Origin: an uncultured Alphaproteobacteria bacterium
GTDB taxonomy: Bacteria; Pseudomonadota; Alphaproteobacteria; CALKHQ01
DNA: 9,638 bases
Direction of reading: 5' to 3'
NCBI GenBank assembly: GCA_937988735.1
Contig: CALKHQ010000137.1
Coordinates: 1-9,638, forward strand
Part shown: piece after piece, positions 1 to 6,650 of the stretch
Numbering within the stretch: the first letter of the stretch is position 1
Layout of the letters: every line of letters starts with the position of its first letter
Program-made: the position numbers and the translations under genes
The notes under the pieces: generated by a model
The model's database searches: none
What the model was told of the DNA's origin: nothing
What the model saw: only the letters and a program-made list of their open reading frames with translations

Positions 1-852
1 GAGCTGATGCGGGCCGTCGGCTTCGACTTCCACCACGGCCGGCTCGACGTGAGCCTTCATCCGTTCTGCGGCGGCGTGCCGGACGACGTCCGCATCACCA
101 CCCGCTACGACGAGAACGACTTCACCAGCAGCCTGATGGGCGTGCTGCACGAGACCGGACACGCGATGTACGAGCGCGGGCTGCCGGCGGTATGGCGCAG
201 CCAGCCGGTCGGCCGCGCCCACAGCATGGCGCTGCACGAGAGCCAGTCGCTGCTGATCGAGATGCAGGCCTGCCGGTCGCCCGAGTTCCTTGCCTTCGCC
301 GCCGACCGGATGCGGGCGGCCTTCGGCGGCGACGGCCCGGCATGGGCGCCCGAGAACCTGCTCCGCCTCTACACCCGCGTCGAGCCCGGCTTCATCCGCG
401 TGGACGCCGACGAGATCACCTATCCGGCGCATGTCATCCTGCGCTACCGGCTGGAGCAGGCGCTGCTGTCGGGCGACCTGCCGCTGGCCGACCTGCCCGG
501 CGCGTGGAACGAGGGCATGCAGCGGCTACTGGGGATCACGCCGCCGGACGACCGCCGCGGCTGCCTGCAGGACATCCACTGGCCGCTCGGGTCCTTCGGC
601 TACTTCCCGACGTACAGCCTGGGCGCGATGGCGGCCGCGCAGCTCTACGACGCCGCGGTGCGGGCGGAGCCCGACATTCCCGGCGCGATCGCGCGCGGCG
701 ACTTCCATCCGCTGATGGACTGGCTGCGCACCCACGTCCACAGCCACGGCAGCCGGTACACCACCGACGAGGTTCTGACCCGCGCCACCGGCCGCCCCCT
801 GGATCCGGACGTGTTCCTGGCGCACCTCCGCCGGCGCTACGTCGCGTGTTGA
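1..852 (+). CDS. M32 family metallocarboxypeptidase, C-terminal part (5' end outside window)
   Basis: Zinc carboxypeptidase of the M32 family (thermostable carboxypeptidase 1 / Pfu carboxypeptidase type), a cytoplasmic enzyme that removes C-terminal amino acids from peptides. The frame is open from base 1 and ends at TGA 850-852, leaving 283 residues; full-length members have about 500, so the N-terminal helical part is missing. Counting from base 1, I see the HPF motif (residues 20-22), the DxRxT motif (D29, R31, T33), the zinc site HETGH (50-54) and a third-ligand glutamate in HESQS (E80). E80 lies 26 residues after H54, the spacing I recall for this family. Further family hallmarks are DADEITYPAH (about 132-141) and the stretch LQDIHWPLGSFGYFPTYSLG (about 190-209). 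All catalytic elements are intact, so this is a gene cut by the window, not a pseudogene. It is followed 7 bp later by an exported repeat protein and may be cotranscribed with it. Confidence 0.95.
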   Translation, partial: ELMRAVGFDFHHGRLDVSLHPFCGGVPDDVRITTRYDENDFTSSLMGVLHETGHAMYERGLPAVWRSQPVGRAHSMALHESQSLLIEMQACRSPEFLAFAADRMRAAFGGDGPAWAPENLLRLYTRVEPGFIRVDADEITYPAHVILRYRLEQALLSGDLPLADLPGAWNEGMQRLLGITPPDDRRGCLQDIHWPLGSFGYFPTYSLGAMAAAQLYDAAVRAEPDIPGAIARGDFHPLMDWLRTHVHSHGSRYTTDEVLTRATGRPLDPDVFLAHLRRRYVAC

Positions 853-859
853 GGCGGAC

Positions 860-2143
860 ATGGGGCGGGCGGCAACAGTGACCGCGTCCGGCCCGAGCGG
901 CAGCCGCCGGACCAGTCTGGCGGCCGCCGTTCTCGCCGCGACGCTGGCCGCCGCGCCGGCGCTGGCCGAACAGCCGCGCGAGCTGGGAGTTGCTGCCCAC
1001 TCCGGCGCCGCCGCGCCCATGCTGATGACCTTCCAGCGGCCCAACCGGCACATGGAGATCACCGGCGTCGCCGAGGATGCCGACGGCGTGCTGTGGATCA
1101 CCGGCTTCAGCGAGGACCGGGAACAGCCCGCCGGCGTGGGCTATCTCGCCGCCATCGCCCGCGACGGCGGCCTCCAGATCGAGCACGAGACCGCGCTTCC
1201 CGGCCACCGGGTGACCCAGTTCTGGTGGCCCGCGCCTCTCGCCGACGGCAGCGTCGCGGTGGCCGTGGCGCTGGATCCGTTCAGCGCGCGGCCGGACGGT
1301 GCGGTCGCCATCCTGTCCCGGGACGGGCAGGTGCTGAACCAGGTGCTGCTGACCGACCTGGGGCTTGCCGGCGGCGACATCGTCCATGTCGAGCTCTACC
1401 CCGACCGCGACCTCGCCGTCACCGGCTCGGCGCGGCTTGGACCGCAGGTGAGCGGGGCGATGGCGGCGCGGCTGCGGCCCGACCTGAGCGCGGTCTGGGT
1501 CGCGACCGAGGGCGCGCGCGACCGCGGCTACACCCTCTCGGCCTACGCATCGACCGTGCTGCGCGACGGCAGCCTGGTCGCCATCGGCACCGCCACCCGG
1601 CCCGAAGGCGCCGACGGCTACGGCTGGCTCGCACGCTTCGACCGCACCGGGCGCGTGCTGTGGCGGCAGTGGCTGACCGGCGGGATGGCCGAACTGCTGG
1701 AGGACGCGGCCCAGATCTACGGCAACTGGGTCGCGGAGTCGCCCGGCGGCGACATCGCCTATCTGCAGAGCAGCTACGACGAATTCGGCCGCCCGCTGAC
1801 CCACACCCTGGTGCGCCGCTCGCTTGCCGGCCACATCGTCAGCCAGATCCCGCTCACCTTCGCCGACGAGCTGGAACTGACGACGATGGGCGCCACGCGC
1901 GACGGCGACGTGATCGTGGCCGGGGCAGCCGGCACCGGTGCGGTCCCGATCATCGCCCGCATCGGCTCCGACGGCAGCGTACGCTGGAGCCAGCGGCTGG
2001 AGGAGCTGCCGGGCGGCTTCGTCTGGGGCGTCGCCGAGACGACGGACGGCACCATCGTCGCGGTCGGCGCCTATTTCCCCTACGGCCGGACCACCGGCTC
2101 CGGGTGGGTGGTGCGCCTGGGCAGCGACGGGAGCCGGCCCTGA
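860..2143 (+). CDS. Exported seven-repeat protein, predicted beta-propeller, function unknown
   Basis: I do not recognise a named family. The 427-residue product begins with a likely Sec signal peptide: two arginines at 16-17, an alanine/leucine-rich core (19-35), and cleavage predicted after ALA at residue 36. The mature part contains about seven units of 40-57 residues (roughly 66-117, 118-172, 173-224, 225-281, 282-337, 338-386, 387-427). Most pair a 'DGxxxAxG'-like strand turn (for example DGSLVAIG, DGDVIVAG, DGTIVAVG) with a following 'ARxxxxGxVxW'-like strand (ARFDRTGRVLW, ARIGSDGSVRW). This resembles PQQ- or delta-60-type propeller blades. The last unit is short, so the strand around residues 53-62 could close the ring. 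There is no cysteine and no visible catalytic motif. The ATG lies 7 bp after the carboxypeptidase stop, with GAGGCGG (851-857) just ahead, which suggests translation from a shared message. Periplasmic location and fold are inference; a binding or scaffold role is possible but unproven. Confidence 0.8.
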   Translation: MGRAATVTASGPSGSRRTSLAAAVLAATLAAAPALAEQPRELGVAAHSGAAAPMLMTFQRPNRHMEITGVAEDADGVLWITGFSEDREQPAGVGYLAAIARDGGLQIEHETALPGHRVTQFWWPAPLADGSVAVAVALDPFSARPDGAVAILSRDGQVLNQVLLTDLGLAGGDIVHVELYPDRDLAVTGSARLGPQVSGAMAARLRPDLSAVWVATEGARDRGYTLSAYASTVLRDGSLVAIGTATRPEGADGYGWLARFDRTGRVLWRQWLTGGMAELLEDAAQIYGNWVAESPGGDIAYLQSSYDEFGRPLTHTLVRRSLAGHIVSQIPLTFADELELTTMGATRDGDVIVAGAAGTGAVPIIARIGSDGSVRWSQRLEELPGGFVWGVAETTDGTIVAVGAYFPYGRTTGSGWVVRLGSDGSRP

Positions 2144-2172
2144 ACGCGTCTTGAGGCGGGAGGGCCATCGGT

Positions 2173-2186
2173 GCGACAATTGTTGC
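2173..2186. promoter_or_regulatory. Imperfect palindrome ahead of thrC, possible operator
   Basis: The 14 bases GCGACAATTGTTGC form an inverted repeat centred between 2179 and 2180, with a perfect ACAATTGT core and GC arms; one base pair (g/t) is mismatched. It is an AT-richer spot in a very GC-rich 130-bp gap and starts 30 bp after the upstream stop codon. A weak promoter guess overlaps it (TTGCGT at 2183-2188, TTAGCT at 2206-2211, spacer 17), but both boxes match the consensus poorly. A regulator site is inference from position and symmetry only. Confidence 0.2.
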
Positions 2187-2258
2187 GTCGGCCCGGAACG
2201 CCCGCTTAGCTTGCCGGACGGCGCAGCCGGTGGCATCTGCGCCCGACCAGGTTCAACC

Positions 2259-2264
2259 GGAGGG
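2259..2264 (+). promoter_or_regulatory. Ribosome binding site fixing the TTG start of thrC
   Basis: GGAGGG lies nine bases ahead of TTG 2274-2276. It is the best Shine-Dalgarno match near the thrC start. It decides the start codon, because no in-frame ATG or GTG nearby would give the conserved N-terminus. Confidence 0.75.
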
Positions 2265-2273
2265 ATATACTTC

Positions 2274-3671
2274 TTGCGCTATGTGAGCACGCGCGGCACC
2301 GCGGCGCCGCTCAGCTTCGATGATGCGTTGCTGGCCGGGCTCGCCAGCGACGGGGGCCTGTACGTGCCCGAGAGCTGGCCGCGGCTGGAGACCGACCGCC
2401 TGCGCGGGCTCCCCTACACCGCGCTCGCCGAGGCCGTGCTGCGCCCGTTCGTCGGCGACGGCACCACCGCCGCCGCGCTGCCCAGGCTGCTGGCCCAGGC
2501 CTATGCCGGCTTCAGCCATCCGGCGGTGGCGCCGCTGCGCGAGATCGACGACGGCCTGTGGCTGATGGAGCTGTTCCACGGGCCGACGCTGGCGTTCAAG
2601 GACGTGGCGCTGCAGCTCCTCGGCCGCATGTTCGACGCGGTGCTGACCGCGCGCGGCGAGCGGGTCACCATCATCGGCGCCACCTCCGGCGACACCGGGT
2701 CGGCAGCGATCGAGGCCTGCCGCGACCGCAAGGCGATCGACATCTTCATCCTGCATCCCCACGGCCGCACCTCGGAGGTGCAGCGCCGGCAGATGACCAC
2801 CGTGGACGCGCCCAACGTCCACAACATCGCCGTCGAGGGCAGCTTCGACGACTGCCAGGACCTGGTGAAGGCGATGTTCGCCGACGACCGCTTCCGGACC
2901 GAGCTGCGGCTGTCGGCGGTGAACTCGATCAACTGGGCGCGGGTCGCGGCCCAGATCGTCTATTACGTGCGCGCGGGCGTCGCGCTCGGCAGCGCCGGCC
3001 GCCCCGTCTCCTTCGCCGTTCCCACCGGCAACTTCGGCAACGTCCTCGCCGCCTATGCCGCGGCGCAGATGGGGCTGCCCGTCGGGCGGCTGATCGTCGG
3101 CTCCAACGCCAACGACATCCTCACCCGCTTCCTCGCCACCGGGCGGATGGAGATTGCGGAAGTCTGCCCTACCCTTTCGCCCAGCATGGACATCCAGGTT
3201 TCCAGCAACTTCGAGCGGCTGATGTTCGACGCGCTGGACCGCAACGGCGCCGAAGTGGCGGCGATGATGCGGAGCTTCCGCAGCACGGGCGCCTTCGTCA
3301 TGCCGGACGCCGCCTTCGACCGCATCCGCGGCCTGTTCGTCGGCGCCCGCTTCGACGACGACGAGACGCTGGCGGAGATGCGGTCGCTGTACCGGCGCAC
3401 CGGCATCCTGATCGATCCCCACAGCGCGGTCGGCCTCGCCGCCGCGCGTGCCTGGCGCGGCCGCACCGACGGCCCGATCATCGTCGCGGGGACCGCCCAT
3501 CCCGCCAAGTTCCCCGACGCGGTGGAGCGGGCGACGGGCGTGCGGCCGGCGCTGCCCGCCCATCTGGCGGATCTCTACGACAGGCCGGAGCGCCTTGCCG
3601 TGCTGCCCAACGACCTCGCCGCCGTCCAGCAGCACGTGCGCGCCGCCCTGGCCATGGCAGGTGCGGCATGA
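2274..3671 (+). CDS. thrC: Threonine synthase
   Basis: Pyridoxal-phosphate enzyme that converts O-phospho-L-homoserine and water to L-threonine and phosphate, the last step of threonine synthesis, in the cytoplasm. From the TTG start the protein has 465 residues, normal for the bacterial long-form enzyme. The N-terminus (L/M)RYVSTRG and the following SDGGLYVPESWP are typical of the family. The PLP lysine is K109 in GPTLAFKD; the phosphate-binding loop is SGDTGSAA (about 139-146), with VPTGNFGN near 249-256 and AHPAKFP near the C-terminus. The TTG start is preceded by GGAGGG at 2259-2264. The first in-frame ATG downstream is M98, which would delete the conserved N-terminus, and a longer upstream reading would run into the preceding gene. 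The stop overlaps the M16 peptidase start by 4 bp (ATGA), indicating translational coupling. No leader peptide or attenuator is visible. Confidence 0.96.
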   Translation: MRYVSTRGTAAPLSFDDALLAGLASDGGLYVPESWPRLETDRLRGLPYTALAEAVLRPFVGDGTTAAALPRLLAQAYAGFSHPAVAPLREIDDGLWLMELFHGPTLAFKDVALQLLGRMFDAVLTARGERVTIIGATSGDTGSAAIEACRDRKAIDIFILHPHGRTSEVQRRQMTTVDAPNVHNIAVEGSFDDCQDLVKAMFADDRFRTELRLSAVNSINWARVAAQIVYYVRAGVALGSAGRPVSFAVPTGNFGNVLAAYAAAQMGLPVGRLIVGSNANDILTRFLATGRMEIAEVCPTLSPSMDIQVSSNFERLMFDALDRNGAEVAAMMRSFRSTGAFVMPDAAFDRIRGLFVGARFDDDETLAEMRSLYRRTGILIDPHSAVGLAAARAWRGRTDGPIIVAGTAHPAKFPDAVERATGVRPALPAHLADLYDRPERLAVLPNDLAAVQQHVRAALAMAGAA

Positions 3672-4939
3672 GCGCCGAGGTCACGACGCTCGACAACGGA
3701 CTGCGCATCGTCACCGAACGCAACCCGGCGGTGGAGACCGCCTCGCTGGGCCTTTGGATCGACGCCGGCTCGCGCGTCGAGGACGAGGCCTCGTCGGGCA
3801 TCGCCCACATGCTGGAGCACATGGTGTTCAAGGGTACGGCCGGCCGGTCGGCCCAGGCCATCGCAGCCGAGATCGAGGACGTCGGGGGCCACCTCAACGC
3901 CTATACCGGCCGCGAGCAGACCGGCTACTACGCCAAGGTGCTGAAGGACGACGTGGCGCTGGCGGTGGACCTGACCACCGACCTCGCCTTCGCCGCCGCT
4001 CTGGAGCCCGAGGAGCTGGAGCGCGAGCGGACCGTGATCCTGCAGGAGATCGGGCAGGCCAACGACACGCCCGACGACATCATCTTCGATCACCTGCAGG
4101 CGGTGGCCTTCCCGCGCCAGGGGCTGGGCCGGCCGGTACTGGGGACGCCGGAGACGGTGTCCTCCATCCCGCGCAGCGACCTCGCCGCCTTCCGCGACCG
4201 CTGGTACCGGCCGTCGCGGATGGTGTTCGCCGCCGCGGGCAACATCGAGCACGCGCGGATCGTGGACGAGGTGGCGCGCCGGGTCGCCGAGCGCTGTCCG
4301 CAGCCCGCGCCCGACGACGGGCGACCGGGCTGGACGCCGGCGACCTATGTCGGCGGCGTCTACGGCGAGGCGCGGGACCTGGAGCAGACCCACCTGGTGA
4401 TCGCCTGGCCCGGCGCATCCTTCGCCGATCCCGGCATCTACGCGCTGTCGGTCTATGCCACCCTGCTCGGCGGCGGCATGTCCTCGCGGCTGTTCCAGGA
4501 AGTGCGGGAGAAGCGGGGGCTGGTCTATTCGATCTACGCCTTCACCCAGTCCTTCACCGACACGGGCCTGTTCGCCGTCTACGCCGGCACCAGCCCGGAC
4601 GACGTGGACGAATGCTTCGACGTCATCGGCGCCGAGCTGGCGGGCCTGCCGGCGACGCTGGAGGAGAGCGAGATCGCCCGCGCCCGGGCCCAGCTCAAGT
4701 CGAGCATCCTGATGTCGCTGGAAAGCACGTCGGCGCGCTGCGAGCAGCTCGCGCAGCAGATGCTGGTGTTCGGTCGGCCGCTGCCGATTTCCGAGGTGGT
4801 GGCGCGGATCGACGCGGTCGATCGCGAGGCCGTGCTCGCGGTTGCCGCCGCCGTCGACAGGGCGAACCCGTCGGTCGCAGTGATCGGGCCGCGCGGCGCC
4901 GAGGAGCAGGGCGCCCGCTTCGCCCGCCGGGCCGCGTAG
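3668..4939 (+). CDS. M16 family zinc peptidase (pitrilysin / processing-peptidase type)
   Basis: Metallopeptidase of the insulinase/pitrilysin clan, similar in layout to the beta subunit of mitochondrial processing peptidase and to bacterial YmxG-type proteins. The 423-residue product has the N-terminal catalytic half with the inverted zinc motif HMLEH (47-51) and the third zinc ligand E127 in VILQEIGQ, 75 residues in between as usual for M16. FKGT and GGHLNAYT follow the zinc helix as in the family. The C-terminal half keeps SSRLFQEVREKRGLVYSI (about 274-291), which carries the arginine/tyrosine pair used for substrate binding. There is no signal peptide, so a cytoplasmic site is likely. The ATG overlaps the thrC stop (ATGA), so it is probably translated by ribosomes that finish thrC; AGGTG at 3659-3663 is a modest Shine-Dalgarno. 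The natural substrate is unknown and there is no obvious link to threonine synthesis. Confidence 0.94.
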   Translation: MSAEVTTLDNGLRIVTERNPAVETASLGLWIDAGSRVEDEASSGIAHMLEHMVFKGTAGRSAQAIAAEIEDVGGHLNAYTGREQTGYYAKVLKDDVALAVDLTTDLAFAAALEPEELERERTVILQEIGQANDTPDDIIFDHLQAVAFPRQGLGRPVLGTPETVSSIPRSDLAAFRDRWYRPSRMVFAAAGNIEHARIVDEVARRVAERCPQPAPDDGRPGWTPATYVGGVYGEARDLEQTHLVIAWPGASFADPGIYALSVYATLLGGGMSSRLFQEVREKRGLVYSIYAFTQSFTDTGLFAVYAGTSPDDVDECFDVIGAELAGLPATLEESEIARARAQLKSSILMSLESTSARCEQLAQQMLVFGRPLPISEVVARIDAVDREAVLAVAAAVDRANPSVAVIGPRGAEEQGARFARRAA

Positions 4940-4973
4940 GGCCGGTGCGGGGGCGGACGGAACGGTCGGCCGG

Positions 4974-5636
4974 ATGAGTCCCCTCGATCTGATCGAACTG
5001 GCGTTCAACCGGACACCGAAGATCCGGATCGAGTCAGAGAACCTGATCCTGCGGCCGCTGCGCATGACCGACTATGCCGCGTGGTCGGAGCTCCGGCGGC
5101 AGAGCCGCGATTTCCTGACGCCGTGGGAGCCGACCTGGCCGCGCAATGCGCTCTCGCGCAGCGCGTTCCGCAGCCGCGTCCGGCGCAACAACTACGAGAT
5201 CCGCCAGGATCTGGGCTACAGCCTGGTGCTGATCCGGCGGAGCGACAAGGCGCTGCTCGGCGGCATCACGCTCAGCAACATCCGCCGCGGCGTCGCGCAG
5301 ACGGGAACGCTCGGCTACTGGATCGGCCAGCCCTACGCCCGCCAGGGCTACATGACCGAGGCGTTGATGGCCGTGATCGGCTATGCCGCGCAGCAGCTCC
5401 GGCTCCACCGACTGGAGGCCGCGTGTCTGCCGACGAACGTGCCGAGCCAGCGGCTGCTCGCGAAATGCGGCTTCGTGGAGGAAGGCCGCGCCGACGGCTA
5501 TCTGCGGATCAACGGGGTCTGGCACGACCACCTGCTGTTCGGGCTCGTGCTCGACAGCTGGCGGCTCCGCATCGCCGCACGGGCGGAGGCGCCGCGGGAT
5601 CCGGCCCGGCCCTCGCCGGCCACCGCGGCGCAGTAG
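4974..5636 (+). CDS. GNAT family N-acetyltransferase, RimJ/RimI-like
   Basis: Probable acetyl-CoA-dependent N-acetyltransferase of the type annotated as ribosomal-protein-alanine acetyltransferase; the real acceptor is not predictable. The product has 220 residues. The fold begins at ENLILRPLRMTDYAAW (about 22-37), typical of RimJ-like proteins. LGYWIGQPYARQGYMTEAL (113-131) carries the acetyl-CoA pyrophosphate loop RQGYM, and NVPSQRLLAKCGFVEEG (155-171) is the usual C-terminal acetyl-CoA-binding motif. The last 20 residues or so are rich in alanine, proline and arginine and are probably disordered. It starts 34 bp after the M16 peptidase on the same strand, so it is likely the third gene of the thrC operon. 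The ribosome binding site is weak (GGA at 4959-4961, spacing 12). The N-terminal extension before residue 20 is not needed for the fold, but no better start is seen. Confidence 0.88.
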   Translation: MSPLDLIELAFNRTPKIRIESENLILRPLRMTDYAAWSELRRQSRDFLTPWEPTWPRNALSRSAFRSRVRRNNYEIRQDLGYSLVLIRRSDKALLGGITLSNIRRGVAQTGTLGYWIGQPYARQGYMTEALMAVIGYAAQQLRLHRLEAACLPTNVPSQRLLAKCGFVEEGRADGYLRINGVWHDHLLFGLVLDSWRLRIAARAEAPRDPARPSPATAAQ

Positions 5637-5663
5637 CCTGCCCTTTCCGGAAGGACGCGTCAT

Positions 5664-5681
5664 GCCCGGCCGGTGCCGGGC
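5664..5681. terminator. GC hairpin between convergent genes, possible terminator
   Basis: GCCCGGC (5664-5670), loop CGGT, then GCCGGGC (5675-5681) form a perfect 7-bp stem. It sits in the 127-bp gap between the plus-strand acetyltransferase and the minus-strand yqgE, where a terminator is expected. No T-run follows on either strand, so intrinsic termination is doubtful. Nothing else in 5637-5763 looks like a gene. Confidence 0.3.
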
Positions 5682-5763
5682 GCGCCGTTCCGTTCGGGCA
5701 CACGAAAGAAGGCCTCCGGGACGAGCCTGGCGATGACGCGAAAGGACGTGGCGGGATGGCCGA

Positions 5764-6360
5764 CTACGCCCGGCCAGCCTCGCCCGAGAAGGTCAGCGGC
5801 TCGATCCCGAGCTTGGCGATCGCCAGCGCCCACTTCTCCTCGACGTTCTCGTTGAACAGGATCGATTCGTCCGCCGGCACGTGCAGCCAGCCATTGGCCT
5901 GGATCTCGCTCTCGAGCTGCCCCGGCCCCCAGCCGGCATAGCCGAGGGCGAGCAGCGCACGCCGCGGGCCGGTGCCCTCGCTGATCGCCTTCAGCACGTC
6001 CACCGTCGAGGTGAGGGAAAGGCCGTCGTGCACGCGCAGCGTCCCCTCGTGCTCATAGTCGTCGGTGTGGAGCACGAAGCCGCGGCCGGTCTCGACCGGG
6101 CCGCCGAAATGCACCGGCATGTTCTCCGCCCACGGGCCCGGCTCGATCCGGAGCTGGGCCAGCATGTCGGCGAAGGTGAGGCTTTCCAGCAGCTTGTTGA
6201 CAACCAGCCCCATGGCGCCCTTGCCGTTGTGGACGCACATGTAGATGACGCTGCGCTCGAAGCGCTCGTCCAGCATCTGCGGCATGGCAATCAGCAACTG
6301 CCCTGCCATCGTCTCGCTGGCCGAGAGGTCGATTCTGCTTCCGCGGTTTCCCGAAGCCAT
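5764..6360 (-). CDS. yqgE: YqgE/AlgH family protein (DUF179)
   Basis: Member of the widely conserved YqgE/AlgH family, whose biochemical function is not settled; members are small soluble cytoplasmic proteins. The 198-residue product shows the family signature throughout: GQLLIAMPQM (20-29), RSVIYMCVHN then GAMGLVVNK (36-56), HFGGPVETGRGFVLHT (84-99), and LGYAGWGPGQLE (139-150) followed by NGWL. I chose the ATG whose complement is at 6358-6360, because family members usually have only a short leader before GQLLIAMP and because GGAAG (complement of 6370-6374) lies nine bases upstream. An in-frame ATG at 6397-6399 would add 13 residues with no family resemblance. The stop is TAG (complement of 5764-5766). 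It is divergent from the DsbD-type gene; the region between them probably holds both promoters. Confidence 0.93.
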   Translation of the reverse strand: MASGNRGSRIDLSASETMAGQLLIAMPQMLDERFERSVIYMCVHNGKGAMGLVVNKLLESLTFADMLAQLRIEPGPWAENMPVHFGGPVETGRGFVLHTDDYEHEGTLRVHDGLSLTSTVDVLKAISEGTGPRRALLALGYAGWGPGQLESEIQANGWLHVPADESILFNENVEEKWALAIAKLGIEPLTFSGEAGRA

Positions 6361-6422
6361 GTCGGTTCGCTTCCGCCCATCCGAAGGGGTCTGTCGCATT
6401 CAGGCCCCAATCCCGTGTCAGG

Positions 6423-6440
6423 CTGCGACCATGGTCGCAG
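6423..6440. promoter_or_regulatory. Perfect 18-bp palindrome, candidate operator
   Basis: CTGCGACCATGGTCGCAG is identical to its own reverse complement and is centred between 6431 and 6432, about 70 bp upstream of the chosen yqgE start. Perfect symmetry over 18 bases without a loop fits binding by a dimeric regulator better than an RNA hairpin. No named regulator's consensus was recognised, so its owner is unknown. Confidence 0.4.
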
Positions 6441-6565
6441 TTGGCGCCGCACGCTCCCCGGTCTACTACCGTCGCCGGAAAGCTGTCTTGCACGACATCT
6501 ATCGCGCGCGGCGTGCCGGTCCACCGCTGCCGCACGGCCTTGTGACGGCGGGCCGGCGATTGCTT

Positions 6566-6575
6566 CACTATAGTG
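6566..6575 (+). promoter_or_regulatory. Candidate -10 region for the DsbD-type gene
   Basis: TATAGT at 6569-6574 matches the sigma-70-type -10 box in five of six positions and lies in an AT-rich patch, about 77 bases before the GTG start. The bases 17 upstream (6546-6551, CGGCGG) are not a -35 box; TTGTGA at 6540-6545 is 23 bases away, which is too far. The ten bases CACTATAGTG are themselves a palindrome. A promoter needing an activator is possible. Confidence 0.35.
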
Positions 6576-6641
6576 TCGGCGGCAGCACAGTCGGAAAGGC
6601 TAATTTGTGACATTGCGACACAGACGCCGTCCACAGCACGC

Positions 6642-6645
6642 GGAG
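6642..6645 (+). promoter_or_regulatory. Ribosome binding site for the DsbD-type gene, supports GTG start
   Basis: GGAG lies five bases before GTG 6651-6653 (a second GGAG directly abuts the codon). This site puts a clean signal peptide at the N-terminus. The longer in-frame GTG at 6573 falls inside the presumed -10 box and is unlikely to be used. Confidence 0.6.
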
Positions 6646-6650
6646 CGGAG

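Larger units (their letters stand above)
6361..6650. other. Divergent intergenic region between yqgE and the DsbD-type gene
   Basis: About 290 bases without a supportable gene. It holds a perfect 18-bp palindrome (6423-6440), a promoter-like CACTATAGTG (6566-6575), and a roughly 70-base leader ahead of the GTG start at 6651. Open frames crossing it on either strand lack family resemblance. I see no RNA gene or riboswitch that I can name. Confidence 0.6.

Noticed and set aside
536..2236. Long minus-strand open frame of 566 codons opposite the carboxypeptidase and propeller genes
   Set aside because: Stop-free antisense frames are common in very GC-rich coding DNA. Its product is Arg/Ala/Gly/Pro/Asp-rich without a recognisable domain, and the sense frames carry clear family motifs.
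2250..2258. GGTTCAACC, resembling a tRNA T-loop
   Set aside because: No acceptor, D or anticodon arms around it; a four-base chance match.
2253..3635. Minus-strand open frame of 460 codons opposite thrC
   Set aside because: A shadow of thrC caused by GC bias; repetitive composition, no domain, no supported start.
3575..5065. Minus-strand open frame of 496 codons opposite the M16 peptidase
   Set aside because: Shadow frame; the plus strand has the intact HxxEH-x75-E zinc site and correct length.
5645..5652. TTCCGGAA palindrome just after the acetyltransferase gene
   Set aside because: Eight-base GC-centred palindromes are expected by chance here, and no T-run or promoter context supports a role.
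6461..6489. Possible minus-strand promoter for yqgE (AAGACA, complement of 6484-6489, with TAGTAG, complement of 6463-6468)
   Set aside because: The spacer is only 15 bases and the -10 matches three of six positions, too weak to list as a feature.
6245..6610. Plus-strand open frame across the divergent region
   Set aside because: It begins antisense to yqgE, contains the palindrome and the promoter-like box, and has no family resemblance or good ribosome binding site.
6606..6622. TGTGAC-N5-GACACA inverted repeat resembling a CRP/FNR-type site
   Set aside because: Symmetry is imperfect, the length is 17 rather than 16, and it lies in the transcribed leader; kept only as a side remark.
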